A stretch of DNA of 64,000 bases from AWTP1-13 sp963832445 (GTDB taxonomy: Bacteria > Pseudomonadota > Alphaproteobacteria > Rhizobiales > Hyphomicrobiaceae): NCBI GenBank assembly GCA_963832445.1, contig CAWHUM010000005.1, positions 6,759 to 70,758 on the forward strand, given 5' to 3'. Within the stretch, counting starts at the first letter, position 1, and every line of letters starts with the position of its first letter. The notes beneath the pieces are model-generated. The model was not told the origin of the DNA and made no database searches. It worked only from the letters and a program-made list of their open reading frames with translations. Positions 16,614-25,778 of this stretch are shown piece after piece. The translations under genes and the position numbers were made by a program.

Positions 16614-17996
16614 ATGTCGACCCGCCAGGAGCAAGCGCCGAGCCCGCCGGTGGGCTCGCGTGATGACCTCGTTGCCTGGATAGCGGCCGGCAGCAAGCCG
16701 GCCGAGCGCTGGCGCATCGGCACCGAGCACGAGAAGTTTCTGTTCCATGTCGATACGCTGCAGCCGGTGCCCTACGCTGGCCCCCGCGGCGTGCGCGCGC
16801 TGATGCAGAACCTGATCGACCGCTTCGGCTGGCTGCCGATCGTAGAGGGCGACAACATCATCGCGCTGCAGCGGCCCGCCGGCGAGCCGGGCGGCACCAT
16901 CTCGCTCGAGCCCGGCGGGCAGTTCGAGCTCTCGGGCGAGCCGCTTGAGGACGTGCACCAGATTGCTGCCGAAACCCACACGCACTTGAGCCAATCCCTG
17001 TCGGTGGGCTCCCCGCTAGGGATCGGCTTCCTCGGTGTCGGCTTTGCGCCGCACTGGACGCTTGCAGAGATGCCGCGCATGCCGAAAGAGCGTTACGGCG
17101 TCATGACGCGCTACATGCCGAAGGTCGGCTCGCGCGGCCTCGACATGATGTATCGCACCTGCACCATCCAGGTGAACCTCGACTTCGCGGACGAGGCCGA
17201 CATGGTCAAGAAGTTCCGCGTGTCGTTGGCACTGCAGCCAGTCGCGACAGCGATTTTTGCCTGCTCGCCTTTCACGGAGGGTAAGCCCAACGGCTACCTC
17301 TCGATGCGCAGCGAGGTGTGGCGCGATACCGACAAGCGCCGCACGGGCATGCTGCCGTTCGTGTTCGAGCCCGGCATGGGCTTCGAGCGCTACGCCGACT
17401 ATGCCCTCGATGTGCCGATGTATTTCGTCTATCGCGACGGCCGCTACGTCGACTCCGCGGGCGCCTCGTTCCGCGACTTCATGGCCGGCAAGCTGGCACA
17501 GCTACCGGGCGAGCGCCCGACGCTGGACGACTGGTCGGATCATCTCACCACGCTGTTCCCCGAGGTGCGCATGAAGCGCTTCCTGGAGATGCGCGGCGCC
17601 GACGGGGGACGATGGCGGCGCATCTGCGCCTTGCCCGCATTCTGGACCGGGCTGCTCTACGACGCTGCTTCGCTCGATGCGGCGTGGGACCTCGTCAAGG
17701 ATTGGACGGCCGCCGACCGGCAGGCCTTGCGGGACGCGGTGCCACGCTCCGCGCTCGCCACACCCATTCGCAACACCACCGTGCTGGAGGTCGCGCGCCA
17801 GACACTCGCAATCGCCAAGTCCGGCCTCGCGCGCCGCGGCCGGCGCGACAAGCAAGGCCGGGACGAATCCCGCTTCCTCGAGCCGATCGAGGCCATCGTC
17901 GCCCAAGGCAGCACGCCCGCCGAGGAGCTCCTGTCGCGCTACGAGAACGCATGGGGAAAGAGCACGGCACCTCTGTTCACCGAATTCTCGTTCTGA
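16614..17996 (+). CDS. gshA: Glutamate--cysteine ligase
   Basis: First enzyme of glutathione synthesis, joining Glu and Cys with ATP. It has 460 residues, the length of the alphaproteobacterial/plant-type GCS2 group. Motifs seen are RIGTEHEKFLFH near residue 35, a SLEPGGQFELSGEP substrate loop, IGFLGVGFAPHW, MMYRTCTIQVNLDF, ACSPFTEGKPNGYLSMRSEVWRDTD and MRGADGG. It follows rsmE after a hairpin. The terminal SF/FTEFSF is usual for the group. Confidence 0.93.
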   Translation: MSTRQEQAPSPPVGSRDDLVAWIAAGSKPAERWRIGTEHEKFLFHVDTLQPVPYAGPRGVRALMQNLIDRFGWLPIVEGDNIIALQRPAGEPGGTISLEPGGQFELSGEPLEDVHQIAAETHTHLSQSLSVGSPLGIGFLGVGFAPHWTLAEMPRMPKERYGVMTRYMPKVGSRGLDMMYRTCTIQVNLDFADEADMVKKFRVSLALQPVATAIFACSPFTEGKPNGYLSMRSEVWRDTDKRRTGMLPFVFEPGMGFERYADYALDVPMYFVYRDGRYVDSAGASFRDFMAGKLAQLPGERPTLDDWSDHLTTLFPEVRMKRFLEMRGADGGRWRRICALPAFWTGLLYDAASLDAAWDLVKDWTAADRQALRDAVPRSALATPIRNTTVLEVARQTLAIAKSGLARRGRRDKQGRDESRFLEPIEAIVAQGSTPAEELLSRYENAWGKSTAPLFTEFSF

Positions 17997-18141
17997 CCCA
18001 GCTCCCGCGCCGCGATACGCCTTCGACCCCCACTTTGGACGCAAGCTCGAGCTCCACGAGACTTGATCTGCCGGCGGTAGCATTCAGGCCTTGTTCATGG
18101 GGGCGACGCTAGCCAGTGGGCGATCACCCGGAGTGCACGCT

Positions 18142-18363
18142 GTGATACGTCGCGGACGCTTTACAATTGCTGCCTGCGGAATCTTGCTTGCTCTCCTCCT
18201 GAGCACCCTCGCAGCACCATCCCAAGTGCGGGCGCAGGCCTCGTGCCGGTCCGCCTGCTGGGAGGGGTACGGCGCCTGTTACAAGGCCACCAACAGCCGC
18301 CAGCGCTGCCAGGCACAGCTGCAGCGCTGTCTCAACGGTTGCATCCGCAGCAAGAGGCACTGA
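18142..18363 (+). CDS. Small secreted six-cysteine peptide, 73 aa
   Basis: Starts at a GTG with GGAG about 8 nt upstream. A signal peptide (about residues 1-30, ending APSQVRAQA) precedes a ~40-residue mature chain whose six cysteines are spaced C-x3-C-x6-C-x9-C-x6-C-x3-C, a mirror-symmetric pattern. This fits a helical hairpin pinned by disulfides in the periplasm. An in-frame ATG at 18091 would add 17 residues before the signal peptide. No known family is assigned. It is convergent with the cytochrome c gene. Confidence 0.65.
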   Translation: MIRRGRFTIAACGILLALLLSTLAAPSQVRAQASCRSACWEGYGACYKATNSRQRCQAQLQRCLNGCIRSKRH

Positions 18364-18402
18364 CGGTTGCGGCGGCGCGCTGCGCGGCGGCCCCCGATCC
18401 AC

Positions 18403-18816
18403 TCACTTCGCGAACGTCTTGAGATAGGCGATGACGTCCTTGCGGTCCTGAGGGTCTTGCAATCCGGCGAACGCCATCTTGGTGCCCGGCATGAAGCTGA
18501 GCGGCGCCTCCAGGTACTTCAACAGCACCTGCTCGGTCCACACCAGCCCCTTGGCACCGGCTTCCTTGTTGGCGGCCGAGTAGTTGAAGCCCTCGATGGT
18601 GCCGGCGGGCCTGCCGACGATGCCGTTGAGCAGCGGACCGACCTTGTTCTTGGCCCCCGGCCCCACGTCGTGGCAAGCGCGGCATTTCTTGAACACCTCG
18701 GCCCCCTCCTCGGCGCTGCCGTCTTGCGCCCCGGCGATATCGATGCTCAAGCCGGCAACGAGCGTCATGGCCGTCAAAGCCATGCGCAAGAAGACCTGTC
18801 GGCGACGACCCGCCAT
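18403..18816 (-). CDS. Periplasmic class I cytochrome c (c2/c-555 type)
   Basis: 137-residue precursor with a twin-arginine-like basic start (AGRRRQVFLR) and signal peptide ending near IAGAQD. The heme-binding motif is CRACH, and the axial Met lies in SFMPGTKMAFAGL. KVGPLLNGIVGR and DRKDVIAYLKTF are typical of mitochondrial-like cytochrome c. It should carry electrons between the bc1 complex and oxidases or dehydrogenases. An upstream ATG at 18858 would extend the N-terminus by 14 residues without a better ribosome site. Confidence 0.9.
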   Translation of the reverse strand: MAGRRRQVFLRMALTAMTLVAGLSIDIAGAQDGSAEEGAEVFKKCRACHDVGPGAKNKVGPLLNGIVGRPAGTIEGFNYSAANKEAGAKGLVWTEQVLLKYLEAPLSFMPGTKMAFAGLQDPQDRKDVIAYLKTFAK

Positions 18817-18983
18817 GCTTTGTGACCCTTGTTTCGTCGGCTGATTTTTGGAGCGCAAACGCTAGCAGATAGGTGCCAGTTGCAAACGCGACCGTTCGCA
18901 GCACGCACTTTGTGCTATAAGAGGTACGCGAACAGCGGCCGGTGAGTAGCCGCCGGCTCGCAACACCAGAGTGGAACCAGACT

Positions 18984-20429
18984 ATGCCGTTGGCCCTGCC
19001 CGAGCCTGACTACGCGGTGGTGCGCCAGCGCACGGCGATCGTGGATGACCTGCGCCGCGTGGCAGGGGGCGACACGATCATCGCCGATGAGGAGGGCAGG
19101 CGCGCCTACGAGACGGATGCGCTCACGGCCTATCGCCGCGTTCCGCTGGCGGTGGCGCTGCCAACCTCCACCGAGGAAGTGTCGCGGCTGCTCCGCTACT
19201 GCCATGCCAACGACATCAAGGTCGTCGCGCGGGGTGCCGGCACATCGCTTTCGGGAGGGGCGCTGCCCGCCGAGGACGCGCTGGTGATTGCGGTTTCCCG
19301 CATGAACCGCGTGCTCGCCATCGACCCCATGAACCGCACCGCGACGGTGGAGGTTGGCATCACCAATCTCGCCATCAGCGAGGCGGTGAAGGCGCAAGGC
19401 TTCTTCTACGCTCCCGACCCCTCGAGCCAGCTGGCCTGCACGCTGGCCGGCAACATCGGCATGAACTCGGGCGGCGCGCACTGCCTCAAATACGGGGTCA
19501 CCACCAACAACGTGCTGGGCCTCAAGTTGGTGCTGATGGACGGCGAGGTGGTCGAGATCGGCGGCGCCCATCTCGATGCGGCGGGCTACGACCTGATGGG
19601 GTTGATAGTGGGCTCGGAAGGACAACTCGGCATCGTCACCGAGGCAACGGTGCGCATCCTGCGCTCGCCGGAAGGCGCGCGCCCGATGCTGCTCGGCTTC
19701 AACTCGAGCGAGAAGGCCGGCCAGTGCGTGGCGGCCATCATCGGCACCGGCATCATTCCCGTTGCCATCGAGTTCATGGACAAGCCCGCGATACAGGTGT
19801 GCGAGGCGTTCGCCAAGGCCGGCTACCCGACCGACGTGGAGGCGCTGCTGATCGTCGAGGTGGAGGGCTCCAACGACGAGATCGCCGGGCTGCTCAACGA
19901 GATCGGCGGCATCGCCAACCGCTTCGCCCCGAGCGTGCTGCGCATCAGCCAAAGTTCAGAGCAGAGTGCAGCGATCTGGAAGGGCCGCAAGTCGGCCTTC
20001 GGCGCCATCGGCCGAATCTCCGACTACTACTGCATGGACGGCACCATACCGCTCGGCAAGCTCGCCGAGGTGCTGGTGGCGATCTCGGCCATTTGCGACA
20101 AGCACGGACTGAAGGTGGCCAACATCTTCCATGCCGGGGACGGCAACCTGCACCCACTGGTGCTCTACGATGCCAATGATGCGGAGCAGGCCGAAAAGGC
20201 GGAGAAGGCCGGCGAGGAGATTTTGCAATTGTGCGTCGCAGTCGGGGGCTGTCTTACGGGTGAGCACGGCGTCGGCATCGAGAAGCGCGACCTCATGCGC
20301 GTGCAATTCAATCCGACCGACCTAGACGTGCAGATGCGCATCAAGACCGCGTTCGATCCCAAGTGGCTGCTGAACTCGGCCAAGGTGTTCCCCCTCGACG
20401 GCCGCCAAGCGGCGCAACAGCCCACGTGA
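18984..20429 (+). CDS. glcD: Glycolate oxidase FAD-linked subunit GlcD
   Basis: FAD-binding (PCMH-type) oxidoreductase, about 481 residues, catalytic subunit of glycolate dehydrogenase, which converts glycolate to glyoxylate. FAD-contacting segments are VVARGAGTSLSGGALP and GNIGMNSGGAHCLKYGVTTNNVLG. The C-terminal FAD-oxidase domain contains NIFHAGDGNLHPLVLYD and LTGEHGVGIEKRD. Glc genes follow directly with 7- and 19-bp gaps, so glcDEF is one operon. An in-frame ATG at 18942 is less likely because the conserved protein begins near MPLALPEPD. Confidence 0.93.
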   Translation: MPLALPEPDYAVVRQRTAIVDDLRRVAGGDTIIADEEGRRAYETDALTAYRRVPLAVALPTSTEEVSRLLRYCHANDIKVVARGAGTSLSGGALPAEDALVIAVSRMNRVLAIDPMNRTATVEVGITNLAISEAVKAQGFFYAPDPSSQLACTLAGNIGMNSGGAHCLKYGVTTNNVLGLKLVLMDGEVVEIGGAHLDAAGYDLMGLIVGSEGQLGIVTEATVRILRSPEGARPMLLGFNSSEKAGQCVAAIIGTGIIPVAIEFMDKPAIQVCEAFAKAGYPTDVEALLIVEVEGSNDEIAGLLNEIGGIANRFAPSVLRISQSSEQSAAIWKGRKSAFGAIGRISDYYCMDGTIPLGKLAEVLVAISAICDKHGLKVANIFHAGDGNLHPLVLYDANDAEQAEKAEKAGEEILQLCVAVGGCLTGEHGVGIEKRDLMRVQFNPTDLDVQMRIKTAFDPKWLLNSAKVFPLDGRQAAQQPT

Positions 20430-20436
20430 GGCAGCG

Positions 20437-21663
20437 GTGAGCGTCCTCACCAACATGCGCCCGGTCGATGAGCGCGAGTTTGCGCGCGTGCTGGCGGAAG
20501 CGAGCGCGAGCAAGACACCCCTCGAGATCGTCGGCAACGGGTCGAAGCAGCGGCTGGGGCGGCCGATGCAGGCAGCCGCCAACGTATCCGCCAAGGCGAT
20601 GCGCGGCATCACGCTCTATGAGCCGAACGAGATGGTGATGTCGGCACGCGCGGGCACGCCGCTCAAGCAGATCGAGGCCGATCTTGCCGACCGCGGCCAG
20701 ATGCTGGCGTTCGAGCCGGTCGAGCTCGGCCCCCTGCTCGGCAGCGAGGCAGGCCAGGCGAGCATTGGCGGCGTGTTCGCCACCAACATTTCCGGCTCGC
20801 GCCGCATCAGCATCGGCGCCGCCCGCGACCACCTGCTCGGCGTGCGCGCGGTCAACGGCCGCGGCGAGGTGTTCAAGTCCGGCGGACGCGTGATGAAGAA
20901 CGTCACGGGCTACGACCTGTGCCGCGGCCTGTCGGGAAGCTGGGGCACGCTTGCGGTGCTGAGCGAGGTGACTTTCAAGGTACTGCCGTTACCGGAGGAT
21001 ACCGCCACGCTGATCCTGCTGGGCCTGCCCGACGAGTTTGCGGCCGAGGTGATGTGTACCGCCATGGGAAGCCCGTTCGAGGTTTCGGGGGCGGTGCATC
21101 TGCAGCCGGCCCTGGCGGCTCGCCTCGAACACCGGGCGCTTGCCGGCCAGCGCCAGGCGATAACCGCGCTCAGGATCGAGAACTTCGCGAAATCAGTGGC
21201 CTACCGCAAGGAGCAGATCAAGAGCCTGCTCAAGGTCTATGGCGCCATCCACGAGCTCGATCGGGAGAACTCGCTGGAGCTGTGGGGCGAATTGCGGCGG
21301 CTCTCGGTGCTGCAGAAGAGCGGGGCCCCGGTGTGGCGCATCTCCACCTCGCCCACCGCCGGACCGAAGGTGGTGGCAGCCATCAGCGCCTACATGGAAT
21401 GCCACGCGTTCTACGACTGGTCGGGCGGATTGATCTGGGCCGAGGTGCTGTCCACCACCGATGCAGGCGCCGCCGACGTCCGCCGTGTCATCGCCGCCCA
21501 CGGCGGGCACGCCACGCTGATCCGCGCAGAGCCCGAGGTGCGTGCCGGGGTGCAGGTGTTTCAGCCCCTCGAGGCGGGCCTCGAAAAGCTTTCGCGCCGG
21601 ATCAAGGCCGCCTTCGATCCCGCCGGCATTCTCAATCCGGGGCGCATGTATCCGAGCTTCTAG
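20437..21663 (+). CDS. glcE: Glycolate oxidase FAD-binding subunit GlcE
   Basis: 408-residue second flavoprotein subunit of glycolate dehydrogenase, paralogous to the N-terminal half of GlcD. Motifs include LEIVGNGSKQRLGRP, GGVFATNISGSRRISIGAARDHLLGVRAVNGRGEVFKSGGRVMKNVTGYDL and a C-terminal FDPAGILNPGRMY. It starts with GTG seven bases after the glcD stop. GCAGCG in the gap is a weak ribosome site, so translation may be coupled to glcD. Confidence 0.92.
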   Translation: MSVLTNMRPVDEREFARVLAEASASKTPLEIVGNGSKQRLGRPMQAAANVSAKAMRGITLYEPNEMVMSARAGTPLKQIEADLADRGQMLAFEPVELGPLLGSEAGQASIGGVFATNISGSRRISIGAARDHLLGVRAVNGRGEVFKSGGRVMKNVTGYDLCRGLSGSWGTLAVLSEVTFKVLPLPEDTATLILLGLPDEFAAEVMCTAMGSPFEVSGAVHLQPALAARLEHRALAGQRQAITALRIENFAKSVAYRKEQIKSLLKVYGAIHELDRENSLELWGELRRLSVLQKSGAPVWRISTSPTAGPKVVAAISAYMECHAFYDWSGGLIWAEVLSTTDAGAADVRRVIAAHGGHATLIRAEPEVRAGVQVFQPLEAGLEKLSRRIKAAFDPAGILNPGRMYPSF

Positions 21664-21682
21664 AGGCCAAGAAACGCAGCCG

Positions 21683-23041
21683 ATGCAAACCAACTTCAAG
21701 TCCAAGCAGCTCAAGGACCCGCGCATCGTCGAGGTCGATCGCATCTTGAGAAAGTGTGTGCACTGCGGTTTCTGCACGGCCACTTGCCCCACCTACGTGC
21801 TGCTCGGCGACGAGCGCGACAGCCCACGCGGGCGCATCTACCTGATGAAGGAGATGTTCGAGAAGAGCCGAAAGGCGACGCAGGTCGTGCGCCAGCACGT
21901 CGACCGCTGCCTCTCCTGCCTCTCGTGCATGACCACCTGTCCCAGCGGCGTCGACTACATGCACCTCGTCGATCACGCGCGCGCCCACATCGAGGCAACG
22001 GGCAAGCGCAGCCTGAAGGACCGTGCTGTGCGCCGCCTGCTGGCGGCGGTTCTGCCCTATCCGCACCGCTTTCGCCTGGCGATCACGGCGGCGCGGCTGG
22101 CGCGCCCGTTCACGGGCCTGATCGCCCGCCTCGCGCCCAAGGAGGTGATGGCGATGTTGCGCCTTGCCCCGGCGGGCCTGCTGCGGGGCGCGCGCTATGC
22201 CGGTCCCGGCACTGCGGCCACCACGGCTGAGCGGAGGAAGCGCGTGATCCTGCTCGCTGGTTGCGCCCAGCAGGTGCTGCGCCCCGAGATCAACGACGCC
22301 ACGATCCGTCTGCTCGCCCGCCGCGGGGTAGACGTCACAGTCGCCCCAAACGCCGGCTGCTGCGGGGCGCTGGTGCATCATCTGGGCAAGGAGGCGGCCG
22401 CCATCGCCATGGCCAAGCGCAACGTCGATGCCTGGTCGCGCGTGATGGAGAAAGGCGAGGTGATCGACGCAGTGGTCATCAACACGTCGGGCTGCGGCAC
22501 GACAGTGAAGGACTACGGCCACATGCTCAAGTACGAGGCGGCTTACGCCGAGCGGGCTGCCAAGATTGCCAGCAAGGCTCGCGACGTCACCGAGTTTCTG
22601 GCGACCTACGACATGGGCCCGCCCAAGCGCTGGTCGTCGCTCAGGGTCGCGTATCACTCGGCCTGCTCGATGCAGCATGGCCAGCGCATCGTCGACGAGC
22701 CGCGCAAGCTCCTGCGCAACGCGGGCTTCTCCGTGGTCGAGGTGCCGGAGGGACACCTGTGCTGCGGTTCGGCGGGAACCTACAATATCCTGCAGCCGGA
22801 GATCGCCGCCGAGCTGCGCGACCGCAAGGTCGCCCACATCAGAAGCATGCGTCCCGACGTGGTCGCCGCCGGCAATATCGGGTGCATCACCCAGCTTGCG
22901 GGCGGCATGAACATCCCTATCGCCCATACCATCGAGCTTTTGGACTGGGCCTACGGCGGGCAGGTGCCGCGCGGGCTCGAGGCCCTGTCGCGGCATGTCC
23001 ACGACGTGCCCGAGGCGAAACAGCTGATCTTGCTCAGCTGA
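21683..23041 (+). CDS. glcF: Glycolate oxidase iron-sulfur subunit GlcF
   Basis: 452-residue electron-transfer subunit with two N-terminal [4Fe-4S] motifs, CVHCGFCTATCP and CLSCLSCMTTCP. Two CCG-type cysteine-rich domains follow (PNAGCCGALVHHLG and GHLCCGSAGTYNILQP), which ligate a further cluster in this family. It passes electrons from GlcD/E toward quinone. It starts 19 bp after glcE and closes the operon. A longer in-frame reading upstream overlaps glcE and is not coding. Confidence 0.93.
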   Translation: MQTNFKSKQLKDPRIVEVDRILRKCVHCGFCTATCPTYVLLGDERDSPRGRIYLMKEMFEKSRKATQVVRQHVDRCLSCLSCMTTCPSGVDYMHLVDHARAHIEATGKRSLKDRAVRRLLAAVLPYPHRFRLAITAARLARPFTGLIARLAPKEVMAMLRLAPAGLLRGARYAGPGTAATTAERRKRVILLAGCAQQVLRPEINDATIRLLARRGVDVTVAPNAGCCGALVHHLGKEAAAIAMAKRNVDAWSRVMEKGEVIDAVVINTSGCGTTVKDYGHMLKYEAAYAERAAKIASKARDVTEFLATYDMGPPKRWSSLRVAYHSACSMQHGQRIVDEPRKLLRNAGFSVVEVPEGHLCCGSAGTYNILQPEIAAELRDRKVAHIRSMRPDVVAAGNIGCITQLAGGMNIPIAHTIELLDWAYGGQVPRGLEALSRHVHDVPEAKQLILLS

Positions 23042-23083
23042 ACTCGGGGCCGAAGCGTCGAAAAATTGGCCAGCGCGCCGACC

Positions 23084-23833
23084 TCAGCCAGGCGTCATGC
23101 CCTTCGCCTTGATCACGGTTGCGCCGGTTGGCGACATGAGGAAGGCGATGAATGCCTTGGCCGCTTCCGCCTGCTGCGAGCCCGCCGCGACGCCAGCCAT
23201 GTAGACCACCTCGCGCTGTATCTCGGCAGGGAAGGGGCCGACCAGCTCGAGCCGCGGGTCGCCCAGCACGTTGGTGAGGAACACGGCCAGGTCGGCTTCG
23301 CCGTTGATGACGGCCTCGGTGATCTGCGCCGGTCCCGGCTGCGCCTTGGTCTTGGCCTTTATCTCGTCGGCAATGCCGAGCCGCTCGTAGATACCAGCCA
23401 GCAGGTAGCCGGTCGCGCTTGCGGGTATCGAGGCGATGGCGCGCGCCTTAAGCAGCGTCTGCTTCAGCGCTTCCGGCGTGCTGATGTCAGGCTTTGGCGC
23501 GCCAGCGCGCACGGCGACGCCGATGCCAACACGGGCGATGGTGGGGGTCGGCCCTGGATCGAACTGGCTGCGCGTCGGCGCGTCCTTGAACACGTCCACG
23601 GGGACGACGCCGAGATCGAAGGGACCGCCGGCGGCCATCTTGATGAGTTCGGGCGTCGTGCCGAACCGGATGGACAGCTTGTGACCCGAGGACTGCTCGA
23701 ACTGCGCGGCGAGTTCTTTCAGCGGCGCCGCTATGCCCCCTCCCGCCAGCACCTGAAGCTCGGCAGCCTGCGTGTTTGCCATGGGCCAAAATACTAGCGC
23801 GAGACCGAGCATCGCACTCGGAAAGAGCTGCAT
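23084..23833 (-). CDS. ModA-like periplasmic substrate-binding protein
   Basis: 249-residue type II periplasmic binding protein. The signal peptide ends near ANTQAAE, followed by LQVLAGGGIAAPLKELAAQFEQSSGHKLSIRFGTTPEL, resembling molybdate-binding ModA. The C-terminal half has AGVAAGSQQAEAAKAFIAFLMSPTGATVIKAKGM. No ABC permease or ATPase lies nearby, so the ligand is uncertain; many such orphans bind other oxyanions or organic acids. The ATG at 23833 has GGGGG upstream; a GTG at 23845 is in frame. Confidence 0.83.
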   Translation of the reverse strand: MQLFPSAMLGLALVFWPMANTQAAELQVLAGGGIAAPLKELAAQFEQSSGHKLSIRFGTTPELIKMAAGGPFDLGVVPVDVFKDAPTRSQFDPGPTPTIARVGIGVAVRAGAPKPDISTPEALKQTLLKARAIASIPASATGYLLAGIYERLGIADEIKAKTKAQPGPAQITEAVINGEADLAVFLTNVLGDPRLELVGPFPAEIQREVVYMAGVAAGSQQAEAAKAFIAFLMSPTGATVIKAKGMTPG

Positions 23834-24069
23834 GAATACCCCCACTGTGTCGCTCTGGGCAAAATCTCACAACACAAGATCAAACTGACGCAAGTATCCC
23901 GGCATATCAGCGCCGCCGCAAGGGAGCCGCCCGGCGCAGCCCTATCAACTTTCCGTTTGCAACATATCTGTATACGAGCGCGTCTCGGCGGCGATGTTGC
24001 AGCGCAGCCAAACCCACGGCGACGTGCCCTTCAAGGAATTCTCTGAACGGCCTGCCAGCTGGGCCGGGC

Positions 24070-25053
24070 CTAGGTCTCGACACCAAGCATCAAGCCGATG
24101 TTCTGCACCGCGGCCCCCGACGCGCCCTTGCCGAGATTGTCGAGGCGCGCCACCAGCACCGCCTGGCGGTGCTTCTCGTTGGCGAAGACGCGCAGCTCCA
24201 GTTCGTCCGTGTCATTGAGCGCCAGTGCATCGAGGCGCCCGCCCTTGGCTGACGCATCGCCGGCCGGCACCACCTTCACCAGCTCGGCGCCGGCAAAATG
24301 CTCAGCCAGCGCCGCCTCCAGGTCGCGCGCTTTCGGCTTGCCTGGCAGCGTGTCGAGATGCAGCGGCACGCTCACCAGCATGCCCTGCCTGAAGTTGCCG
24401 ACCGACGGCACGAAAATCGGCCGGCGCTTGAGCTTGGCGAAGGTCTGCAGCTCGGGCAGATGCTTGTGCTCGAGCCCGAGACCATAAAGCTCGAAGGCCG
24501 GCGCAGTCCCCTGTTCGTAGTCCTCGATCATCGAGCGCCCACCCCCGCTGTAGCCGCTCACCGCATTGACCGTGATGGGATAGTCGGGCGGGATCAGCCC
24601 AGCCTCCACCAGCGGCCGGATCAGCGCGATGGCGCCGGTCGGATAGCAGCCCGGATTGGAGACGCGGCTCGCCTGCCTGATGGCCGCGGCCTGGCCGGCA
24701 TCCATCTCGGGAAATCCGTACACCCAGCCGTCGGCGACACGATGGGCAGTGCTGGCATCGATGACCTTGGGCGCATCCCGCCCGAGCGAGCTCACCAGCG
24801 CCACAGCCTCCTTCGCCGCTTCGTCCGGCAGGCACAGCACGACGAGGTCGGCCTCGCGCATCATAGCGAGCCGGGCAGCCTCGTCCTTCCGTTTGTCGGC
24901 GGCGATGCTGCTGACCGCAACGCCCGTGACAGCCGCCAGCCGGCGGCGGATCTCGAGACCGGTCGTACCGGCCTCGCCGTCGATGAACACGACGGGCTTA
25001 GTGGCCGCGCGCGTGGCAGATGCAGCTTTCGGAGCGGACTTGGTGGCGGTCAT
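24070..25053 (-). CDS. argC: N-acetyl-gamma-glutamyl-phosphate reductase
   Basis: NADPH-dependent third enzyme of arginine synthesis, 327 residues, of the shorter type 2 class. It has the nucleotide loop IDGEAGTTGLEIRRRL, the catalytic Cys in VSNPGCYPTGAI, and NAVSGYSGGGRSMIEDYE. About 20 Ala/Lys/Thr-rich residues precede the conserved start. It lies downstream of rpsI and rplM on the same strand, as in other Hyphomicrobiales. A terminator-like hairpin directly precedes it, so it probably has its own promoter or is reached by read-through. Confidence 0.92.
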   Translation of the reverse strand: MTATKSAPKAASATRAATKPVVFIDGEAGTTGLEIRRRLAAVTGVAVSSIAADKRKDEAARLAMMREADLVVLCLPDEAAKEAVALVSSLGRDAPKVIDASTAHRVADGWVYGFPEMDAGQAAAIRQASRVSNPGCYPTGAIALIRPLVEAGLIPPDYPITVNAVSGYSGGGRSMIEDYEQGTAPAFELYGLGLEHKHLPELQTFAKLKRRPIFVPSVGNFRQGMLVSVPLHLDTLPGKPKARDLEAALAEHFAGAELVKVVPAGDASAKGGRLDALALNDTDELELRVFANEKHRQAVLVARLDNLGKGASGAAVQNIGLMLGVET

Positions 25054-25077
25054 CGGGGCAACTCGGGGGTTAGAAAG

Positions 25078-25105
25078 CAAAAAAGCCGCAGCAGGGCCGC
25101 GGCTT
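25078..25105 (-). terminator. Intrinsic terminator between rpsI and argC
   Basis: On the minus strand AAGCCGC pairs with GCGGCTT across a nine-base loop and is followed by TTTTTTGC. It lies 190 bp beyond rpsI and 25 bp before the argC start. It should end the ribosomal-protein transcript, or act as an attenuator for argC. Confidence 0.75.
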
Positions 25106-25297
25106 GGCGAGGAACGGTCAGCGCATGACCGTCATCGCGGCCGCGGGCAAGCCGGGCGTCGGCAGCGTCGAAACGCCAATGTCATTGCGCAGGTCATGCA
25201 GTGCTTATGGGTTCGCCCCGGCGCTCTGTCAACGGCAGCCGGCCATACCGCTCGCGAGCGCACCCAGCATCGCCGCTTTTACTGCAACTAACTGCGC

Positions 25298-25774
25298 CTA
25301 GCGCTTGGAGAACTGGAAGCTGCGGCGCGCCTTCGTGCGGCCGTACTTCTTGCGCTCCACCACGCGGCTGTCACGGGTGAGGAACCCGCCCTTCTTCAGC
25401 ACCGGCCGGAGCTCAGGCTCGAAATAGGTGAGCGCCTTGGAGATGCCGTGCCGCACCGCGCCGGCTTGGCCCGAGAGGCCTCCGCCCGTGACCGTCGCCA
25501 TGATGTCGAACTGGTCCAAGCGGTTGGCAGCCTGGAGTGGCTGCTTGAGCAGCATCTGCAGCACGGGCCGCGCGAAATACTGCGCGAAATCCTTCGCATT
25601 CACCTGGATCTTGCCGGCGCCGGGTTTGAGCCACACGCGGGCCACCGCATTCTTTCGCTTTCCCGTGGCATACGCCCGGCCCTGCGCGTCCACCTTCCTG
25701 GCGTGGACAGGGGCTGCCGCCGGCTCGCTGCCTTTGAGTTCGGAAAGGTCTTCCAGCGTCTTGGTCTCGGCCAT
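25298..25774 (-). CDS. rpsI: 30S ribosomal protein S9
   Basis: 158 residues: an N-terminal extension of about 30 residues typical of alphaproteobacteria, then the S9 core (GRAYATGKRKNAVARVWLKPG, FARPVLQMLLKQPL, VTGGGLSGQAGAVRHGISKAL) and the conserved basic tail ending RSFQFSKR. The tail reaches the decoding centre P-site. It begins 4 bp after rplM, in the standard rplM-rpsI operon. Confidence 0.97.
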   Translation of the reverse strand: MAETKTLEDLSELKGSEPAAAPVHARKVDAQGRAYATGKRKNAVARVWLKPGAGKIQVNAKDFAQYFARPVLQMLLKQPLQAANRLDQFDIMATVTGGGLSGQAGAVRHGISKALTYFEPELRPVLKKGGFLTRDSRVVERKKYGRTKARRSFQFSKR

Positions 25775-25778
25775 GGGA

